NCBI GenBank assembly: GCA_902363665.1
Contig: CABJAW010000019.1
Coordinates: forward strand, 1 to 64,000
Length of the DNA: 64,000 bases
Source: Lachnospiraceae bacterium
Lineage (GTDB): Bacteria > Bacillota > Clostridia > Lachnospirales > Lachnospiraceae
Direction: 5' to 3'
In this document: positions 9,529-18,258 of the stretch, piece by piece
Layout of the letters: the number at the start of each line of letters is the position of its first letter
Numbering within the stretch: position 1 is the first letter of the stretch
Notes under the pieces: generated by a model
What the model was told of the DNA's origin: nothing
What the model saw: the letters and a program-made list of their open reading frames with translations, nothing else
The model's database searches: none
Program-made: the position numbers and the translations under genes

Positions 9529-9668
9529 GCCAAATCTCCTTACCTTTGCAACTATTCCCGGAGACCGCTTTTCACCGGACGAACGTCTATCCATCTCCTC
9601 GCGGTCACCGTTTTTTTCATTATAACAGTATCTCCGAACAAAATCCACAAAAATTTCATGGAATCTGC

Positions 9669-12407
9669 TCACCCTTTGTTCATCTTATATTTGCGTCTGC
9701 GCTTCTGCTCCAGATAAAACTCCGACAGCTTTTTGATCCAGCTACTCAAATACCGGAAGGTTGGCTCAGTCACAACGGCAAACACAAGAAGCAGCATCAT
9801 GCTCTGCCTTGAGATGCTTGTGATTGCAAAGATCTTTCGCACAAAGATGATGCAGTAAACAAGTCCGCCCATCATACTGAACCATAAAATCCAGTGAAAC
9901 CGGTTCATCGGCGATGCAATCTTGAACAGGATCATCAGTCCGACGATCGCAAGAATTACCGTACAGGACGTCGACACATCCGTCTCGTTTACGTTGAACT
10001 CCATACAGAATGTATACAGGCAGCTGACCACCAGAAAATCGGTCAGACCGCCAGGCAGTGCCTTAAACAGCACATTGCTCAGAAAATGGCCATTGATCCG
10101 GTCGGTATTGGGCTCCAGTGACATAAAGAACGCCGGGATACCGATCGTAAACATACTGATCAGCGAAATCTGCGACGGCTCCAGCGGATAGTTTACCAGA
10201 AGTACGATCGAGAAGATCGACAAAAGCAGCGAGAAAATATTCTTTACGAGAAACAGGCTTGCCGTCCGCTCGATGTTGTTTACGACTCTGCGCCCTTCTG
10301 CAACAACGGACGGCATCTTTGAAAAGTCCGATTCCAGGAGGACAAGCTGTGCTACCTGGGAAGCTGCGTCGCTTCCAGATGCCATCGCAATGCTACAGTC
10401 CGCATCCTTGAGCGCCAGAACATCGTTGACACCGTCTCCGGTCATTGCAACCGTATGCCCCATATGCTTTAAGGCACTGACCAGCTGCCGCTTCTGATCC
10501 GGTGTCACACGGCCAAATACCGTATACCGCTTTGCAGCAGCATACAGTTCCTCATAGTCCTGAAGCGTGGACGCATCTACATAAGCTTCCGCATTTGCAA
10601 TGCCTGCTTCTTTTGCGACCTCTGATACCGTGACCGGATTGTCTCCCGAAATCACTTTGATCTCCACGCCCTGTTCCACAAAGTATCGGAATGTCTCAGG
10701 TGCTTTTTCCCGGATCGGGTTTGCAACAAGTATCATGCCAAGCGGACTTGCCGGCTCTGTGAGCGCTTCCCCTGTCAGCGTGCCCGGGTACTCCGCAAAA
10801 ACCAGCACGCGGAAGCCCTGACGGCTCCAGCGCTCGATCTGGCTACTGTATTCCTCATAGGATTCCCGCAGGATAAACTCCGGCGCACCAAGTACATAGC
10901 TTCCATCCTCAAAAACGGCTCCGCTGTACTTCGTCGCAGAGGAAAACGGAATCACCTTTTCCGGCCGCTTTCCGCTTCGCTTGCGGAAATGCTCCTTGAT
11001 CGCCTTCATCGTGATATTGTCCATCGCCATCGCAGCCGCAAAATCACCGACCGCCAGTTCAAAGGCTGCCGATTCCTCTGGCGTGAACGCCGGGATTTCT
11101 TCTGTGCCGCTTCCTTCCACACCGGATCTTTTATCCTGCGTTTCCTGTTTTGTCGGTACATTCCCTGCCATTTGTTTTTGATCAGCAACCGATGAATTGG
11201 CTGCCGTGGTATCTGCTGCACCTTCCTGCGCTTTTTGCAGGCCGTCATCACTCTTCACCACGGTCTTTCTAAGCGGCAGAATCTTCTTCACTGTCATGGT
11301 ATTGTCTGTGATCGTACCGGTCTTATCGACACACAGCACGTCGACACGCGCCAGTGTCTCGATGCATTTCATATTGTGCACCAGCACCTTCTGGCTGGCC
11401 AGACGCATCACGCTGACCGCAAGTGCAACGCTTGCGAGCAGATACAGTCCCTCCGGGATCATACCGATAATCGCAGCGACCGTCGCAGTCACGCTCTCCC
11501 GGATCGGCGTCTCATTGATAAAGTGCTGCTGGCTGAACAAAATAATACCGATCGGGATAATAATGATACCCACGATCTTGACAAGACGGTCAAGCGCCCG
11601 GATCATTTCAGATACTTCACCGTCCTTCATCTCTTTTGCTTCCAGCGTCAGTTTTGCAATATAGGAATCGCTTCCGACCTTGTCAATCCTTGCACGGCAC
11701 TCGCCGGATACGATAAAGCTTCCGGAAAGAAGCTCGTCTCCTTTTTTCTTCGTGATCTGATCCGATTCACCGGTCAGCAGTGCCTCGTTTACAAGAACCT
11801 CACCCTCCAGCACGATCGCATCGGCGGGAATCTGATTTCCGGCTGAAAGAATGATAATATCATCCAGCACCAGTTCTTCCGCTGCGATCACCTGTTCCTG
11901 TCCGTCGCGCACGACTGTATTTTTCGGCGCGTTTAAGATTGTCAGGTCATCCAGCACCTTTTTGGAACGCAGCTCCTGAAAGATTCCGATCGCCGTATTG
12001 GCAATGATAACCGGAAGAAATGTCAGGTCACGGAACGATCCGACTGCAATCAGCATGACCGCAATAATAAAGAAGAGCAGGTTGAAATACGTGAAAATAT
12101 TACTGCAGATGATCTCTTTTTGGGATTTTGAAGCAGACCCCACCGCATGGTTCACCGCATCGCGTGCTACCCGGTCGTCTACTTCCGCTTTTGATAATCC
12201 CTGATGAGCATCCGCTTCCTTTCGCTCAAGCGGCGTTGTAAACTCCGGCAGGCGGAATTCTTCCGGTACTACTTCCGGCTTTCTGAATTTTTTCCGTAAT
12301 TCCTTAATATTGCTCCAGAGATCCCTGGACTCTTTTTCCTCCGGGATCACCAGAGGATATTCCAGTTCTTCCCTGTCTTCTGTTGTAATTTCTTTTTTTT
12401 CGTCCAC
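9669..12407 (-). CDS. Cation-translocating P-type ATPase (CtpE/P2-like)
   Basis: 912 residues. Domains in order: N-terminal extension (1-95), membrane pair, actuator domain with TGES (212-215), membrane segment with PEGL (318-321), phosphorylation Asp361 in DKTGT, nucleotide domain, the hinge GDGVNDVLALKDAD, and six C-terminal membrane segments. PEGL without a CPC motif points to P2/CtpE-like Ca/Mg-type transport, not heavy metals; the ion cannot be fixed by eye. A Ser/Gln/Asp-rich stretch (about 383-440) inserted right after the phosphorylation segment is low complexity and unusual. The start is GTG behind GAGGAG. It stands alone, about 140 bp upstream of pyrH. Confidence 0.93.
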   Translation of the reverse strand: MDEKKEITTEDREELEYPLVIPEEKESRDLWSNIKELRKKFRKPEVVPEEFRLPEFTTPLERKEADAHQGLSKAEVDDRVARDAVNHAVGSASKSQKEIICSNIFTYFNLLFFIIAVMLIAVGSFRDLTFLPVIIANTAIGIFQELRSKKVLDDLTILNAPKNTVVRDGQEQVIAAEELVLDDIIILSAGNQIPADAIVLEGEVLVNEALLTGESDQITKKKGDELLSGSFIVSGECRARIDKVGSDSYIAKLTLEAKEMKDGEVSEMIRALDRLVKIVGIIIIPIGIILFSQQHFINETPIRESVTATVAAIIGMIPEGLYLLASVALAVSVMRLASQKVLVHNMKCIETLARVDVLCVDKTGTITDNTMTVKKILPLRKTVVKSDDGLQKAQEGAADTTAANSSVADQKQMAGNVPTKQETQDKRSGVEGSGTEEIPAFTPEESAAFELAVGDFAAAMAMDNITMKAIKEHFRKRSGKRPEKVIPFSSATKYSGAVFEDGSYVLGAPEFILRESYEEYSSQIERWSRQGFRVLVFAEYPGTLTGEALTEPASPLGMILVANPIREKAPETFRYFVEQGVEIKVISGDNPVTVSEVAKEAGIANAEAYVDASTLQDYEELYAAAKRYTVFGRVTPDQKRQLVSALKHMGHTVAMTGDGVNDVLALKDADCSIAMASGSDAASQVAQLVLLESDFSKMPSVVAEGRRVVNNIERTASLFLVKNIFSLLLSIFSIVLLVNYPLEPSQISLISMFTIGIPAFFMSLEPNTDRINGHFLSNVLFKALPGGLTDFLVVSCLYTFCMEFNVNETDVSTSCTVILAIVGLMILFKIASPMNRFHWILWFSMMGGLVYCIIFVRKIFAITSISRQSMMLLLVFAVVTEPTFRYLSSWIKKLSEFYLEQKRRRKYKMNKG

Positions 12408-12599
12408 TACTTACTCCTCATCTTCCATCCGTCTGCCGCCTGTGCACCAGGTCTTAGATTCCAAAGCTTTTTCACTTCCCCTGCTTCCTGAATCATTTTC
12501 TCCGGCGGCAACAACCTAGTTTCTGCGTTCATTCTAACATACCTTCCATGCTTTTTTAACCCTGCAAATTCTGAAATTTTCTTAAAGATTTCCGAATGC

Positions 12600-12628
12600 T
12601 TGTAAGCAGGCGCAATTTCTGTTATACT
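12600..12628 (+). promoter_or_regulatory. Promoter of the capK-like/flippase operon
   Basis: TTGTAA, 17-bp spacer, TATACT. Transcription from here would give a leader of about 195 bases that contains the whole family A repeat at 12668-12797. The gene-free stretch 12408-12829 otherwise holds nothing recognisable. Confidence 0.6.
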
Positions 12629-12667
12629 GCTACTGCCGCAGTGCGGTATGAATAAACAAATGCAACT

Positions 12668-12797
12668 GTTCAGAGCCAACCTCCAAAATGCTGCGCATTT
12701 CGTCGGTGTGGCGTATCCGCCAAATAAAATTTCAAAAACATGCTTAAAAATGCAAGCATTTTACGCCTGTTTTGTGAAATTTTGCCTGGCTCTGAAC
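12668..12797. repeat. Family A palindromic repeat, copy 2 (inverted relative to copy 1)
   Basis: 130 bp, roughly 90 percent identical to the reverse complement of 129-258. Termini are GTTCAGAGCCA and TGGCTCTGAAC, extended here by symmetric AACT/AGTT. It ends about 33 bp before the next start codon and so lies in the predicted 5' leader of the capK-like gene. Confidence 0.85.
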
Positions 12798-12829
12798 AGT
12801 TACGAGCAAACTATAGAGGAGAACCTGTC

Positions 12830-14149
12830 ATGAGTTTACAGTTAAAGAAAAAGCTGACGAATGTTTCTACCCTGTATTATCTGCTGGTACTGGATAAGAA
12901 ATTTTCTGATGACCGTGCAAAGATCAAAAAGAAACAGAACAAAAATGTACATAAAGTAATGAAAGCAGCGTATGAGATCCCGTTTTACCGGAAACGTTTC
13001 GACGAACACCATCTTACACCGGATGATTTCCATTGCAGCGAGGATCTCGTCAAATTTCCTGTCCTGACCAAAGCAGAGCTTCGCGCCTGGATGAAAGAAA
13101 TGTACGACACGCACCCTGAGTCCCGGGATTCCTGGGATGCCACCAGTACAAGCGGTTCAACCGGTGTACCGCTTACGCTTTATCAGTCGCAGCGTGAACA
13201 CGCCTGCACAAATGCAAACTGGATCCGCGTTCTGATGACATTTGGCTACAATCCGTTCTTCGGAAAAATGATCACTTTCGAATCCAGCTACCGTAAGGAA
13301 AAAAAGCAGCATGACTCCATTTTGCAGCGTTTCGGTATTCTGCAGCGCCGCAAACTCTCTGAGACGCGCTGCACGCCGGAAGGCATGCCAGACGTCATCA
13401 AAGACCTCAACGACTATAAGCCGGATCTGATCTGCCTGCGCAAAAACTGTATCGTCCGCATTGCACTGTACGCACAGGAACATGGCCTTTCGATCCACCA
13501 GCCAAAGTGGTATATCCCGGTCAGTGAGATGGTCGACGAAATGACACGCAAGACACTGGAAAAGACATTTGGTCCGGGTCTCGTCGACGCTTACGGCAGT
13601 GATGAGACCGGCAGCTGTATCATCAAAGCGCCCGGCAAAAATTACTACGATATCTGCAACGACACTCACGTTGTCAATATCTATGATGACAAAAACCAGC
13701 TGGCAGATGACGGACGCGTCATCATCACACCGCTTTTCAAGACGGATTTTCCGCTGATCAATTATGACATCGGAGATACCGCCTCTTCCTATGTAGACGA
13801 GGGCATCCGCTATGTCACAAAGATCCACGGCCGTCTCAACGATATGGTACTCCATGAAAACGGAGACAGCACCTCAGTCCTCGAGCTGCGCAAGATCTCA
13901 AACGGAATTACCGGTATCGCTCAGTTCCGTTTTGTACAGGAATCCTATCATGATATGCGTGTGGAGCTGGTACGCGATCCGGCAGACACCACCTGCACAA
14001 AAGAACAGATTGCTGACTTCTTCCTTAAAAAGCTGCACGCTATCTACAAAGACGAGTTCCGTTTCCGCATTGAATGGCTTGAAGTCATTCCTCCTGATCC
14101 AAATGGAAAACTGCGCTGCTTTGTATGTCAGATTCCAAAGAAAGGCTGA
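12830..14149 (+). CDS. CapK/PaaK-like adenylate-forming protein (glycan cluster)
   Basis: 439 residues from the ATG behind AGAGGAG. It carries the acyl/aryl-CoA ligase phosphate-binding loop TSTSGSTGVPLTLYQS (near residues 105-120) and a later YGSDETGS that fits the adenylate-binding core; the C-terminal ligase subdomain ends in a KLRCFV segment. The closest type is the phenylacetate-CoA-ligase-like CapK family usually found in capsule and wall polysaccharide loci, where a carboxylic acid is probably activated for transfer to a sugar. The flippase starts four bases after its stop, so the two form an operon. The substrate is unknown. Confidence 0.88.
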   Translation: MSLQLKKKLTNVSTLYYLLVLDKKFSDDRAKIKKKQNKNVHKVMKAAYEIPFYRKRFDEHHLTPDDFHCSEDLVKFPVLTKAELRAWMKEMYDTHPESRDSWDATSTSGSTGVPLTLYQSQREHACTNANWIRVLMTFGYNPFFGKMITFESSYRKEKKQHDSILQRFGILQRRKLSETRCTPEGMPDVIKDLNDYKPDLICLRKNCIVRIALYAQEHGLSIHQPKWYIPVSEMVDEMTRKTLEKTFGPGLVDAYGSDETGSCIIKAPGKNYYDICNDTHVVNIYDDKNQLADDGRVIITPLFKTDFPLINYDIGDTASSYVDEGIRYVTKIHGRLNDMVLHENGDSTSVLELRKISNGITGIAQFRFVQESYHDMRVELVRDPADTTCTKEQIADFFLKKLHAIYKDEFRFRIEWLEVIPPDPNGKLRCFVCQIPKKG

Positions 14150-14152
14150 TCT

Positions 14153-15607
14153 ATGGCAGAGAAAAAACAGGATGCTTCTTTAAACCGCCGCGCGTTTAAG
14201 GCCGGTATCTTCTATATCGTTAGCCAGCTTATCGTACGCGGCATTACTTTTCTGATGACACCGGTCTTTACCAGGCTTTTGTCTCAGACACAGTACAATC
14301 AGTACAAAATTTACGAATCCTGGCTTCTGATCTTTGCACCTGTCATGTCACTTTGTCTCTGGCGCAGCGTCGAGCGTGCAAAGTACGATGTCAAAGAAAA
14401 ATTTAATGAGTATGTCTCAAGCGTTCAGACACTCTCTTACCTGTCCATCTCGGTATTTTTTGTGGTCTTTCTGACCTTCCGCAAGCAGGTCGAAGCGCTC
14501 TGCTCGATGAATGATTTCATGCTCATCATTGCGTTTCTTTACACGTACGCACATACGAGCCTTTTCTACATCCAGCGCCGTGAAAAACAGATGATGCGCT
14601 ACCGTGTGAGCACCACGATCACAGCCGTCACCGTGATCCCGGCTACCCTGCTCTCTGTGCTTCTCGTCGTACTCGGCAAGCGTGCCGGCCACGAAGAAGC
14701 ACTGATGCAGCTGCGTATCGCCGGATACTATATTCCGATGATCATCGGCGGACTCGCGGTTGCGGTTCTGATACTTGTGCAGGGAAAAAAGCTGATCAAT
14801 GTCTCCTATTGGAAATACGCACTCAAGTTCAGTCTTCCGCTGATCCCGGAGGTACTCTCGATCCAGATCATGAACCAGGCGGACAAGCTCATGGTCACAG
14901 CCATGACCGGCGATATCAAAGGCTCGGTTTTTGCAGTGGCCACCACGGTCTCCTACATTATCTGGATCCTCGAGGATTCCGTCTGGAATGCCTGGCTGCC
15001 GTGGATGTACGAAAAGATCTCCATCGGCGAGAGTCACGACATCTGCAATTCCTGGTCTGTTCTGATGCACGGTTTTGGTGTGATCTCCTGGGCACTCGTC
15101 TTATTTGCCCCTGAGATCATCCTGCTTCTTGGCGGCCACAAATACGCAGACGCCGTTTATCTCGTCGCTCCGATGGTGACCGGCACGCTGTTCCGCTTCT
15201 ACAGCTACAGCTACACCGCTATCCAGAATTACCACAAAAAAACAGCCTCCGTGGCTGCTTCTACCGTCTCTGTCATGTTTTTAAATGTGATTTTGAATTA
15301 CCTCGGTATCTTGTGGTTCGGCTATCAGGCAGCAGCCTACACAACGGCATTTTCTTACATGGCGCTGATGGTGATCCAGGCCTTTATGGAAAAACGGCTG
15401 ACCGGCGAACAGCTGATCCCGCTCTCCAAAACACTGCTGATCTCCTGCGGCTACTTTGCCGTCTGCGTCGTTACGATGGGGACGTACCGCCTGCCCTCCT
15501 GCGTGCGCTATCTGCTCGCAGTGACCGCCTTCCCGATCGGAGCATGGTATTTCCTTCCAAGAGTGAAGCCGATCCTGAAAATGATGAAAAAAAGGAAAAA
15601 ACAGTAA
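14153..15607 (+). CDS. Polysaccharide flippase (Wzx/MATE-like)
   Basis: 484 residues with about 14 hydrophobic segments and an N-terminus (RAFKAGIFYIVSQLIVRGITFLMTP split over the first helix) typical of oligosaccharide flippases: positive residues, then a G-x-x-Y-x-x-x-x-L helix and TPVFTRLL. These proteins move undecaprenyl-linked repeat units across the membrane. A lysine-rich tail ends the protein. It is coupled to the capK-like gene (stop at 14149, start at 14153) and followed by a strong hairpin terminator. No glycosyltransferase is in this operon; the nearest is at 18.3-19.3 kb on the other strand. Confidence 0.93.
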   Translation: MAEKKQDASLNRRAFKAGIFYIVSQLIVRGITFLMTPVFTRLLSQTQYNQYKIYESWLLIFAPVMSLCLWRSVERAKYDVKEKFNEYVSSVQTLSYLSISVFFVVFLTFRKQVEALCSMNDFMLIIAFLYTYAHTSLFYIQRREKQMMRYRVSTTITAVTVIPATLLSVLLVVLGKRAGHEEALMQLRIAGYYIPMIIGGLAVAVLILVQGKKLINVSYWKYALKFSLPLIPEVLSIQIMNQADKLMVTAMTGDIKGSVFAVATTVSYIIWILEDSVWNAWLPWMYEKISIGESHDICNSWSVLMHGFGVISWALVLFAPEIILLLGGHKYADAVYLVAPMVTGTLFRFYSYSYTAIQNYHKKTASVAASTVSVMFLNVILNYLGILWFGYQAAAYTTAFSYMALMVIQAFMEKRLTGEQLIPLSKTLLISCGYFAVCVVTMGTYRLPSCVRYLLAVTAFPIGAWYFLPRVKPILKMMKKRKKQ

Positions 15608-15627
15608 TTTGTTTCGCAGCCTGTTAA

Positions 15628-15682
15628 AACAAAAACCGGAATAGAGCTCAAAATTTAATTTGATCTCCATCCCGGTTTTTTA
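15628..15682. terminator. Bidirectional terminator between flippase and LCP gene
   Basis: AAAAACCGGAATAGAG on the left pairs with CTCCATCCCGGTTTTTT on the right, with CAAATT/AATTTG-like pairing inside; T-run on the plus strand and A-run on the other side. It separates the convergent genes ending at 15607 and 15770. Confidence 0.8.
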
Positions 15683-15769
15683 TTTCTTCCGATATCCTCC
15701 GCTTTTGGCATTTTGCAGATTTTAAGGTATACCGTTTTTCACATCCGTTTTACAGAATTTCTTCTTTCT

Positions 15770-16657
15770 TTACTGCGCACCGTACAGTGTCTCATGCAGC
15801 CTGCTGATCGTTGCATCGAAATCCGGTACCAGCATCTCCCCCTCTGAGTGATAGAGATCGTCGTACGGAATCCGGCTCTCCTCGAGTTCATAGCCGGTCA
15901 GCTGCGGCAGAAGCGCCATCAGTTTGATCATTTCAAGTGCATCAATATCATGTTCAACACACGGAAGGATCTTGTTTGCCAGCTTCGTCAGCTCCGTCGC
16001 ATCCAGTCCTTTCATGGACTCAAAAATCTTTGCCAGCACATCTCTCTGACGCTGTGTCCGCTGATAATCTGCATTTCCCACATAACGGATCCGCATGTAA
16101 GCCACTGCCTGTTTGCCGTTTAATACGTATGTGCCTCCGCACGGCAGCTTGCTGTCCTCCGCGTCCATGCTGACCAGATAGCCGTTCAGCACATCGACTT
16201 CCGCATCGCCAACTTCCATCTCAACGCCGCCGATGATATCTACAATATCGGCCATCGTCTCAAAATCAACGACTGCATAATTGTCGATCATCAGGTCATA
16301 ATTATCCTCCAGCGTATCCATCAGCACACTGGCTCCGCCGACCGCGTAGGCATAATTCAACTTGTGTACACCGTATCCCGGAATATTGGCATACAGATCG
16401 CGCATAAAGGAAGTCAGGAAGATCTTATTGCTGTCCTGATTGATCGTCATTACCATCATCACATCAGAATTTCCGTTCCAGCTCGTATCTCTGTGATCCG
16501 AACCGATCAGCAGAAGATTGTAAACGGACTTGCCGTTCGGAAGCTGTCCGTCGCTCTCCTGTGCAAACGCTGTCATGCATTCCATCAGCATCCATACTGC
16601 TGCAAGCGTCAGCAGCATCCGCATTAATTTTCCCGTTTTTTTCTTTCTCTGAATCAT
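15770..16657 (-). CDS. LytR-CpsA-Psr (LCP) family phosphotransferase
   Basis: 295 residues from the ATG after AGGAGG. A basic N-terminus and one hydrophobic anchor (about 10-32) place the catalytic part outside. The LCP core is clear: LLIGSDHRD, SDVMMVMTINQDSNKIFLTSFMRD split around the Arg/Asp pair, GVHKLNYAYAVGG, and a later RIRYVGNADYQRTQRQRDVL. LCP enzymes attach undecaprenyl-linked glycans to peptidoglycan, which fits its place between the flippase and the ATP-grasp/glycosyltransferase genes. It has its own promoter at 16711-16739. The overall length is on the short side for the family but complete. Confidence 0.95.
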   Translation of the reverse strand: MIQRKKKTGKLMRMLLTLAAVWMLMECMTAFAQESDGQLPNGKSVYNLLLIGSDHRDTSWNGNSDVMMVMTINQDSNKIFLTSFMRDLYANIPGYGVHKLNYAYAVGGASVLMDTLEDNYDLMIDNYAVVDFETMADIVDIIGGVEMEVGDAEVDVLNGYLVSMDAEDSKLPCGGTYVLNGKQAVAYMRIRYVGNADYQRTQRQRDVLAKIFESMKGLDATELTKLANKILPCVEHDIDALEMIKLMALLPQLTGYELEESRIPYDDLYHSEGEMLVPDFDATISRLHETLYGAQ

Positions 16658-16710
16658 TTGTCTACCTCCTGATACCACAACACATTTTTCTCTTTTCTGT
16701 CACTGCCTTC

Positions 16711-16739
16711 TTATTACACTGCAATCCGGTCAATGGCAA
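16711..16739 (-). promoter_or_regulatory. Promoter of the LCP gene
   Basis: On the minus strand TTGCCA, a 17-bp spacer and TAATAA, about 55 bp before the start codon. Directly upstream (16745-16772) is a GC-rich hairpin GGCCCGG...CCGGGCC whose loop contains the palindrome GGTACC. The rest of the 16658-16975 gap holds a family C repeat. Confidence 0.5.
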
Positions 16740-16798
16740 TACCGCGGCCCGGCAGTTGGTACCACCGGGCCGATTCTGTCTTCTGTCCCAAAGCATGA

Positions 16799-16852
16799 GT
16801 CAAAGCGGATATTCGCAATCCGCTTCGCTACTTGTAGGATCATAAGGGAGCG
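16799..16852. repeat. Family C REP-like repeat
   Basis: GTCAAAGCGGAT ATTCGCA ATCCGCTT forms an 8-bp hairpin and is followed by the module GGATCATAAGGGAGCGG. The same two modules recur at 23263-23334, 26811-26880, 32172-32251, 50736-50760 and, as the second module only, at 58604-58642 and 59606-59645. Confidence 0.75.
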
Positions 16853-16975
16853 GCAATCGACTGCGGTTTTTCAGCCTGACCGTAACCAATTGCACATTTT
16901 AAACCTGTTTCTTCCTAAAATCAATACTTTATTTTATTCCATCATGGATCTTTTCTGTTTTGTTTCTTCTTTGTC

Positions 16976-18151
16976 TTACCCAACCGTAATGCGGATCTTT
17001 CCAAGCGCCTCATTCAGCTTCGCTACCGCAGCCTCCAGCGTATCACCCTTCGTGATCACATGTCCGATCCGGTTGGGACCTACATGGAATTTTTTAACCG
17101 GATCACCGACCCTGAAATCAAACTGGATCTCCACGATATCGTCATCCACCGTATTTTCATTTATGATCGAAGTAATCACGCCGTCTTTGTCACTACGCAG
17201 CAGCATGCTTGCATTCGGCGCAGCCTGCTCCTGCGGAAAAACCACATCCTCGCCGAGCGCTGCAAGAATCAGCTTTTCATAATAGTCAAATCCGTAATAA
17301 ATCGATACAAGCTCTGCCAGACAGGTCGCACCCGACCGTCCGCCAAGTTCCAGCACGTACGTCTTTCCCTCTCTCATGATGAAATCCGCATTCACTGCAC
17401 AGTTATCAAGTCCCATCGCAGTGATCGCATGCTCCAGCTGTACTCTCGTATCTTCCAGTTGTTCCTCACTCAGTGCATACGGCGCAAAATGTCCGATCGG
17501 CACACCCGTATCCCCCTGGAAGACGTAATCGCCGTGCGGAAGGATAAACTGCACCTTTCCACGGTAAACAAACGCCTGCGCACCGAATTCTTCGCCTTCG
17601 ATAAACTCCTCAATGATGTACGAATCCGTTCGTGAGCTTGCTTTTACGATCGCTTTTGCAGATTCAAATTCTTCCGGTGCATTGACTCTTACGATTCCTC
17701 TGCTTCCCGATGAATCAATCGCCTTAAAGATCAGCGGGAAATTCAGGCCTTTCGTCTTCTCCTCAATGGAATCCTCAAAATGCAGCTCACGGAAACGTGC
17801 GGTACGGACTCCATACTCCTCATATTTCTCCTTCATCAGGATCTTATTGGACGCAACTTTTGCCGCCGCAAAGCTGATACCGGAAAGCCCCAGCTCATCA
17901 CAGACTTTTCCGATCGTGATTACTGCCACATCCGTTCCGGCTGTCACGATTCCATCAATTTCTTCCTGTTTCGCAATCTCCAGAATCTTTTCATAATCCA
18001 CTGTGTTTTCATAATAGACCTTGTCCGCAAGCGCAAAGCCTGGATAGTTTCCCGGAATACTCACCACGATCGTGTAGATTCCCATTTCTTTTGCCTTTTT
18101 AATAAGCGGAACCTGGTAGATCCCGGCTCCCATGATCATCAGCTTTTTCAT
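16976..18151 (-). CDS. ATP-grasp domain ligase (glycan cluster)
   Basis: 391 residues. N-terminal Rossmann-like preATP-grasp fold (MKKLMIMGAGIYQVPLIKKA), then the ATP-grasp core (about 110-300) with KAIDSSGSRGI, IIEEFIEGEEFGAQ and NADFIMREGKTYVLELGGRSG-type metal ligands (split here for length). Such stand-alone ligases form amide or similar bonds from an acyl phosphate; relatives in surface-glycan loci attach amino acids to sugars, while others make carbamoyl or dipeptide products. The start follows AAGGAGGG. It is downstream of the GT2 gene at about 107 bp, probably the same transcript. The substrate is unknown. Confidence 0.88.
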   Translation of the reverse strand: MKKLMIMGAGIYQVPLIKKAKEMGIYTIVVSIPGNYPGFALADKVYYENTVDYEKILEIAKQEEIDGIVTAGTDVAVITIGKVCDELGLSGISFAAAKVASNKILMKEKYEEYGVRTARFRELHFEDSIEEKTKGLNFPLIFKAIDSSGSRGIVRVNAPEEFESAKAIVKASSRTDSYIIEEFIEGEEFGAQAFVYRGKVQFILPHGDYVFQGDTGVPIGHFAPYALSEEQLEDTRVQLEHAITAMGLDNCAVNADFIMREGKTYVLELGGRSGATCLAELVSIYYGFDYYEKLILAALGEDVVFPQEQAAPNASMLLRSDKDGVITSIINENTVDDDIVEIQFDFRVGDPVKKFHVGPNRIGHVITKGDTLEAAVAKLNEALGKIRITVG

Positions 18152-18258
18152 ATACCCTCCTTATATTTAAGCGGATCCCCCGCTGTTGTTCTTTTCCTCT
18201 GCTTCCTGACTGCCTCCGGTTTTGCCCGCTCTTTGAATCACACTTCATACAGCAACTG

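Noticed and set aside
12407..12679. A 90-codon open frame on the minus strand upstream of the P-type ATPase
   Set aside because: No ribosome site, odd composition, and it overlaps the plus-strand promoter region; the ATPase GTG with GAGGAG is the real start.
129..12797. Family A repeats as insertion sequences
   Set aside because: No transposase frame inside or between, and no clear target duplication; better described as non-autonomous palindromic repeats.
13157..13855. A 232-codon open frame antisense to the capK-like gene
   Set aside because: Shadow of the real gene; no start signal or recognisable product.
16745..16780. T-box-like GGTGGTACC on the minus strand upstream of the LCP gene
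   Set aside because: It lacks the specifier stem, the full T-box consensus and a terminator, lies upstream of the likely promoter, and the gene is not for an amino acid or tRNA function. Read as a plain hairpin.
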